Shown here piece after piece: positions 61,932 through 64,000 of a stretch of 64,000 bases of DNA. Where the stretch lies: positions 115,754 to 179,753 of the forward strand of contig NKIR01000006.1 of assembly GCA_002255985.1 (NCBI GenBank). Direction: 5' to 3'. Position 1 is the stretch's first letter; each line of letters opens with the position of its first letter. The notes beneath the pieces are model-generated. The model saw only the letters and a program-made list of their open reading frames with translations, was not told where the DNA came from and did no database searches. The DNA comes from Sphingomonadaceae bacterium PASS1. GTDB lineage: Bacteria; Pseudomonadota; Alphaproteobacteria; Sphingomonadales; Sphingomonadaceae. A program made the translations under genes and the position numbers.

Positions 61932-62492
61932 TCATTTCGGTGACTTCAAACGTGCCTCAATGTTAGATATCGCTTTTGCACTCTCTAGCGTTGACATTTG
62001 ATCTATGGCAATCACCTGAGCCTTATGCTGAGCCAGATAGTAAGCAATATCAGCAGCATAATCGCTTCCGGACATTATTTCGATAAGACGTTCACTAAAT
62101 GGAACATCGGATGCAAACACCACTTTATCAAAGTCAGCAAATAGGTGCATTCTGGGTTGGGCTGCTACCAACCATTTTTCAACAATTGGGTTGAGTGTTG
62201 CAGGTGAACTAGTACCCACCACCGCCGCTGCTGGAACGTAAGGAGATGTATTCTCACGGCGCACTGCTTCCGTTCGTTGTCTTATAAGCTCGGCTTCGGC
62301 TCTATCCCGCTCTGCTCTGGCCCTTGCAGCTTCCATCGCTTCAAGTCGCTGCATCTGCAATATTGGGTCAGGCATATTTATCTTAGGAGGTCGAACTTTT
62401 AACGCCACCATGGGATCAAAACCCTGCGCAAAGGCGGCATTTGGGGCAAACGCAATAACTGACGCCGTAAATACAAAACGCAGAATTCTCAT
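61932..62492 (-). CDS. Exported coiled-coil hypothetical protein
   Basis: A 186-residue protein with a clear signal peptide (MRILRFVFTASVIAFAPNAAFA). It continues with a charged coiled-coil (AARARAERDRAEAELIRQ) and a C-terminal helical part (SDYAADIAYYLAQHKAQVIA). That last part recalls phage scaffold-like helices, but the signal peptide argues for a secreted or periplasmic protein. Function unknown. Confidence 0.7.
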   Translation of the reverse strand: MRILRFVFTASVIAFAPNAAFAQGFDPMVALKVRPPKINMPDPILQMQRLEAMEAARARAERDRAEAELIRQRTEAVRRENTSPYVPAAAVVGTSSPATLNPIVEKWLVAAQPRMHLFADFDKVVFASDVPFSERLIEIMSGSDYAADIAYYLAQHKAQVIAIDQMSTLESAKAISNIEARLKSPK

Positions 62493-62741
62493 AGTCTCAT
62501 ACCTTAATCGGTGAACGTCGACAAATGGGCGCTAACCGAGCTTAACGATGACATTTGGCTCAACAGCCTATCTTAGACAAGCTATTTTATACTAGAAGAT
62601 TTTGCAGAAATGAAACGGAAAAGTCTATGCTATGTCACACGGTATTGTAGCATTTATCAATCACTACCGATCCAACCTTCTGACCATTTTTATCAACATA
62701 CAAATAGGTGTAAGACGCACCTGACTTAACCATCACGTGGG

Positions 62742-63743
62742 TCACAGCATTTCGACATGTGGCCACATTGGCATCATACTTTGCCATAACGACCATGCGA
62801 TCCCAATCAACCTCATCAGATCGACCTGCAATGACGTATGTGTATGTGATCGAACTACTTTTGTCAGCTTATCTATTTTCAAAGGACCATTAGCCCGAAG
62901 ATTTTGAACTTCCTGCTCGTGCTCCTGTTTTATTCGAGCTTCCGTGAAAAAATTTACAGCACGTTGCCTGATCAGGGTTTCATCGCTTGGATACCAAATT
63001 GAACTAGGTGGGGTCTGCAACGCTTGATCAATGAATGCACTGGATAATCCAACGCCTTCATAAGCATCGAACATTTCAGGCGAACTGTTTTGAGATTCAA
63101 CGTCACTGCGTCCTAAAGCACGTGGGCCATGAAAGCCTAGTTTTGAACCAATGTCGAAAATCCTGATTTTGCCCGACAGAAAGATAATCGTACATGCTGA
63201 CGAACATTCCTGAACTACAAGAGTGTTCAATTTACGTTTCGAAATTATTGATGCGATTACCTCAGCAGCGTCGAGCCTTCCACCGCCAGAAAACATGGAT
63301 ATCTGCGTAACTTCAGGGTGCGTATCGATAAGGGCTTTAAAAGTTTCAGCGACCTCATCAGTTATAAGCCCATCAATGTGTAAGTTACTGCCGTCCATAG
63401 TTAGCGTAGCTGGATCACCGATAGGATCGTGGCCAAAATACAAAAGCGTAGATTCTGCAATTTGTGGCACCTTCTCGTTGGATTGCATGAGCAAAGCCAA
63501 AGTGCCGATTATCGTTAGAAGCTGTGCTGTCAGCGCCCATCTGGTGTTGTAACCTTTTTCAAGGAAGTTACCTGCTGATCGAAGCATTCCAACTAAGCTC
63601 CAAACGGAAAGCATGACCGCAATACAAAAGACGATGGAGTTGGATATCAACCACCATCCTTGTGGGATATCGGCAAAATAAAGCTCACCATCAACGTAGA
63701 TTGTCAGCACAGCCACAACGAGTGCGGTGAGCAAGCCATTCAC
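62742..63743 (-). CDS. Membrane ClpP/crotonase-like protein, frameshifted at the C-terminus
   Basis: The open frame of 333 residues has three N-terminal transmembrane helices and a ClpP-fold domain with a possible catalytic serine in CSSACTIIFLSGK and histidine in GFHGP, like COG3904-type proteins. After KIDKLTK the frame changes: with one extra A in the A4 run (62859-62862) it continues as SSSITYTYVIAGRSDEVDWD … VDKNGQKVGSVVIDKC to a stop at 62635. The frame is also open upstream of GTG 63743 to about 63836 with HWQGNLSRPISFFVNG, but without a usual start codon. Confidence 0.65.
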   Translation of the reverse strand: MNGLLTALVVAVLTIYVDGELYFADIPQGWWLISNSIVFCIAVMLSVWSLVGMLRSAGNFLEKGYNTRWALTAQLLTIIGTLALLMQSNEKVPQIAESTLLYFGHDPIGDPATLTMDGSNLHIDGLITDEVAETFKALIDTHPEVTQISMFSGGGRLDAAEVIASIISKRKLNTLVVQECSSACTIIFLSGKIRIFDIGSKLGFHGPRALGRSDVESQNSSPEMFDAYEGVGLSSAFIDQALQTPPSSIWYPSDETLIRQRAVNFFTEARIKQEHEQEVQNLRANGPLKIDKLTKVVRSHTHTSLQVDLMRLIGIAWSLWQSMMPMWPHVEML

Positions 63744-63910
63744 AAAGAACGATATGGGACGTGACAGGTTTCCCTGCCAATGGTCTTTGATATAGAGAGG
63801 CGCTTTATTGAAGGGAATTGTTCGTCTCTTTAGTTTTTACGACAACTCCGCTTTAAGCGTGAATTAGATTTTGGAAAGCAGAAGCAAGTCATCTTTGCTA
63901 TCTCCGCTTC

Positions 63911-63929
63911 CCATTGGTGTCACCAATGG
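63911..63929. promoter_or_regulatory. 19-nt palindrome upstream of the hsdM-like start
   Basis: CCATTGGTG and CACCAATGG are exact complements around one T, 40 bp before the hsdM-like ATG. Such perfect palindromes are typical binding sites for a controller or repressor dimer. Confidence 0.5.
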
Positions 63930-63969
63930 ATACACCTCTCACAATAACATAAACAGGAAATGACACGCA

Positions 63970-64000
63970 ATGCTAACTGGCGAAATCCGCAATCAGGTTG
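63970..64000 (+). CDS. hsdM: Start of a probable type I restriction methylase (HsdM)
   Basis: From ATG 63970 the ten visible codons read MLTGEIRNQV, which closely fits the start of HsdM proteins (MLTGELK-type). AGGA lies 11 nt upstream. HsdM methylates DNA as part of a type I restriction-modification complex with HsdS and HsdR. The rest lies outside the window, so this is a tentative call. Confidence 0.55.
   Translation, partial: MLTGEIRNQV

Larger units (their letters stand above)
53547..64000. mobile_element. Integrative element at tRNA-Ser (left part)
   Basis: Starting right after the tRNA-Ser, genes shift to an integrase, an AlpA-like regulator, a RepA-like helicase, several unrecognised proteins, a resolvase, a ClpP-like protein and the start of a likely type I methylase. 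Base composition is visibly more AT-rich than before. The element appears to be an integrative or satellite element with replication-type genes. Its right boundary is outside the window. Confidence 0.8.

Noticed and set aside
53547..64000. Search for the right attachment repeat and for CRISPR arrays
   Set aside because: No second copy of the tRNA 3' end (TCTCTCCGCCA) and no regularly spaced direct repeats were seen, so neither is reported.

Overview
The window looks like a chromosome segment of an alphaproteobacterium of the order Sphingomonadales (a Sphingopyxis/Sphingorhabdus-like sphingomonad is my best guess). The evidence is the rbfA–truB–rpsO–pnp arrangement with a DUF6491-type gene, the ccrM gene with GANTC sites, sdhCDA, three-part transhydrogenase genes next to an aa3-oxidase subunit IV gene, PrsK/PrsR exosortase-type regulators, and short palindromic repeats of the kind scattered through sphingomonad genomes. 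The taxon is inferred from protein character and gene order, not from a database search.

Layout. 1-10.5 kb: housekeeping genes for translation, RNA decay, outer-membrane assembly and DNA repair (infB end, rbfA, tdk, truB, rpsO, pnp, bamD, recN, ligA). 10.6-15.3 kb: a broken phenylalanine hydroxylase gene, then a minus-strand operon SDR – subclass B3 metallo-beta-lactamase – prmA, then a chemoreceptor gene with two lesions. 15.5-25.9 kb: central carbon metabolism (sdhCDA without an adjacent sdhB, L-lactate dehydrogenase, 3-hydroxybutyrate dehydrogenase, isocitrate lyase with a 52-residue companion gene, and a divergent RamB/ScfR-type regulator). 26.1-31 kb: a polyprenyl glycosylphosphotransferase with the PrsK/PrsR two-component pair. 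31-39 kb: GntR regulator, nitroreductase, peptide transporter with two tandem amidohydrolases, NnrU-like membrane protein, dicarboxylate symporter and aldo/keto reductase. 39-45 kb: glmM, a thiD–VOC fusion, rnhB, ccrM and folP. 45-53.3 kb: an AAA+ response regulator with a degenerate sigma-54 loop, cox subunit IV, pntAA-pntAB-pntB, a racemase, a beta-helix/diheme cytochrome pair, and hspQ.

From 53.46 kb the character changes. A tRNA-Ser(CGA) gene is followed by a tyrosine recombinase, an AlpA-type regulator, a RepA-like helicase, a serine resolvase and mostly unrecognised, more AT-rich genes. This is the left part of an integrative element inserted at the 3' end of the tRNA gene. It carries strong hairpins around the replication-like gene, two small genes (40 and 59 residues), a membrane ClpP-like protein interrupted by a one-base frameshift, and at the very edge the first ten codons of what looks like a type I restriction methylase (hsdM) behind a 19-nt palindrome. 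The right end of the element is not in the window.

Points most worth a second look: eight GANTC sites in the 163 bp ahead of ccrM; a palindromic repeat inserted in frame inside truB; the phhA deletion that removes the iron-ligand segment; the TGTAAT palindrome between aceA and its regulator; the transporter with paired amidohydrolases, one lacking its metal motif; and the island's hairpins, small genes and possible restriction-modification cargo.
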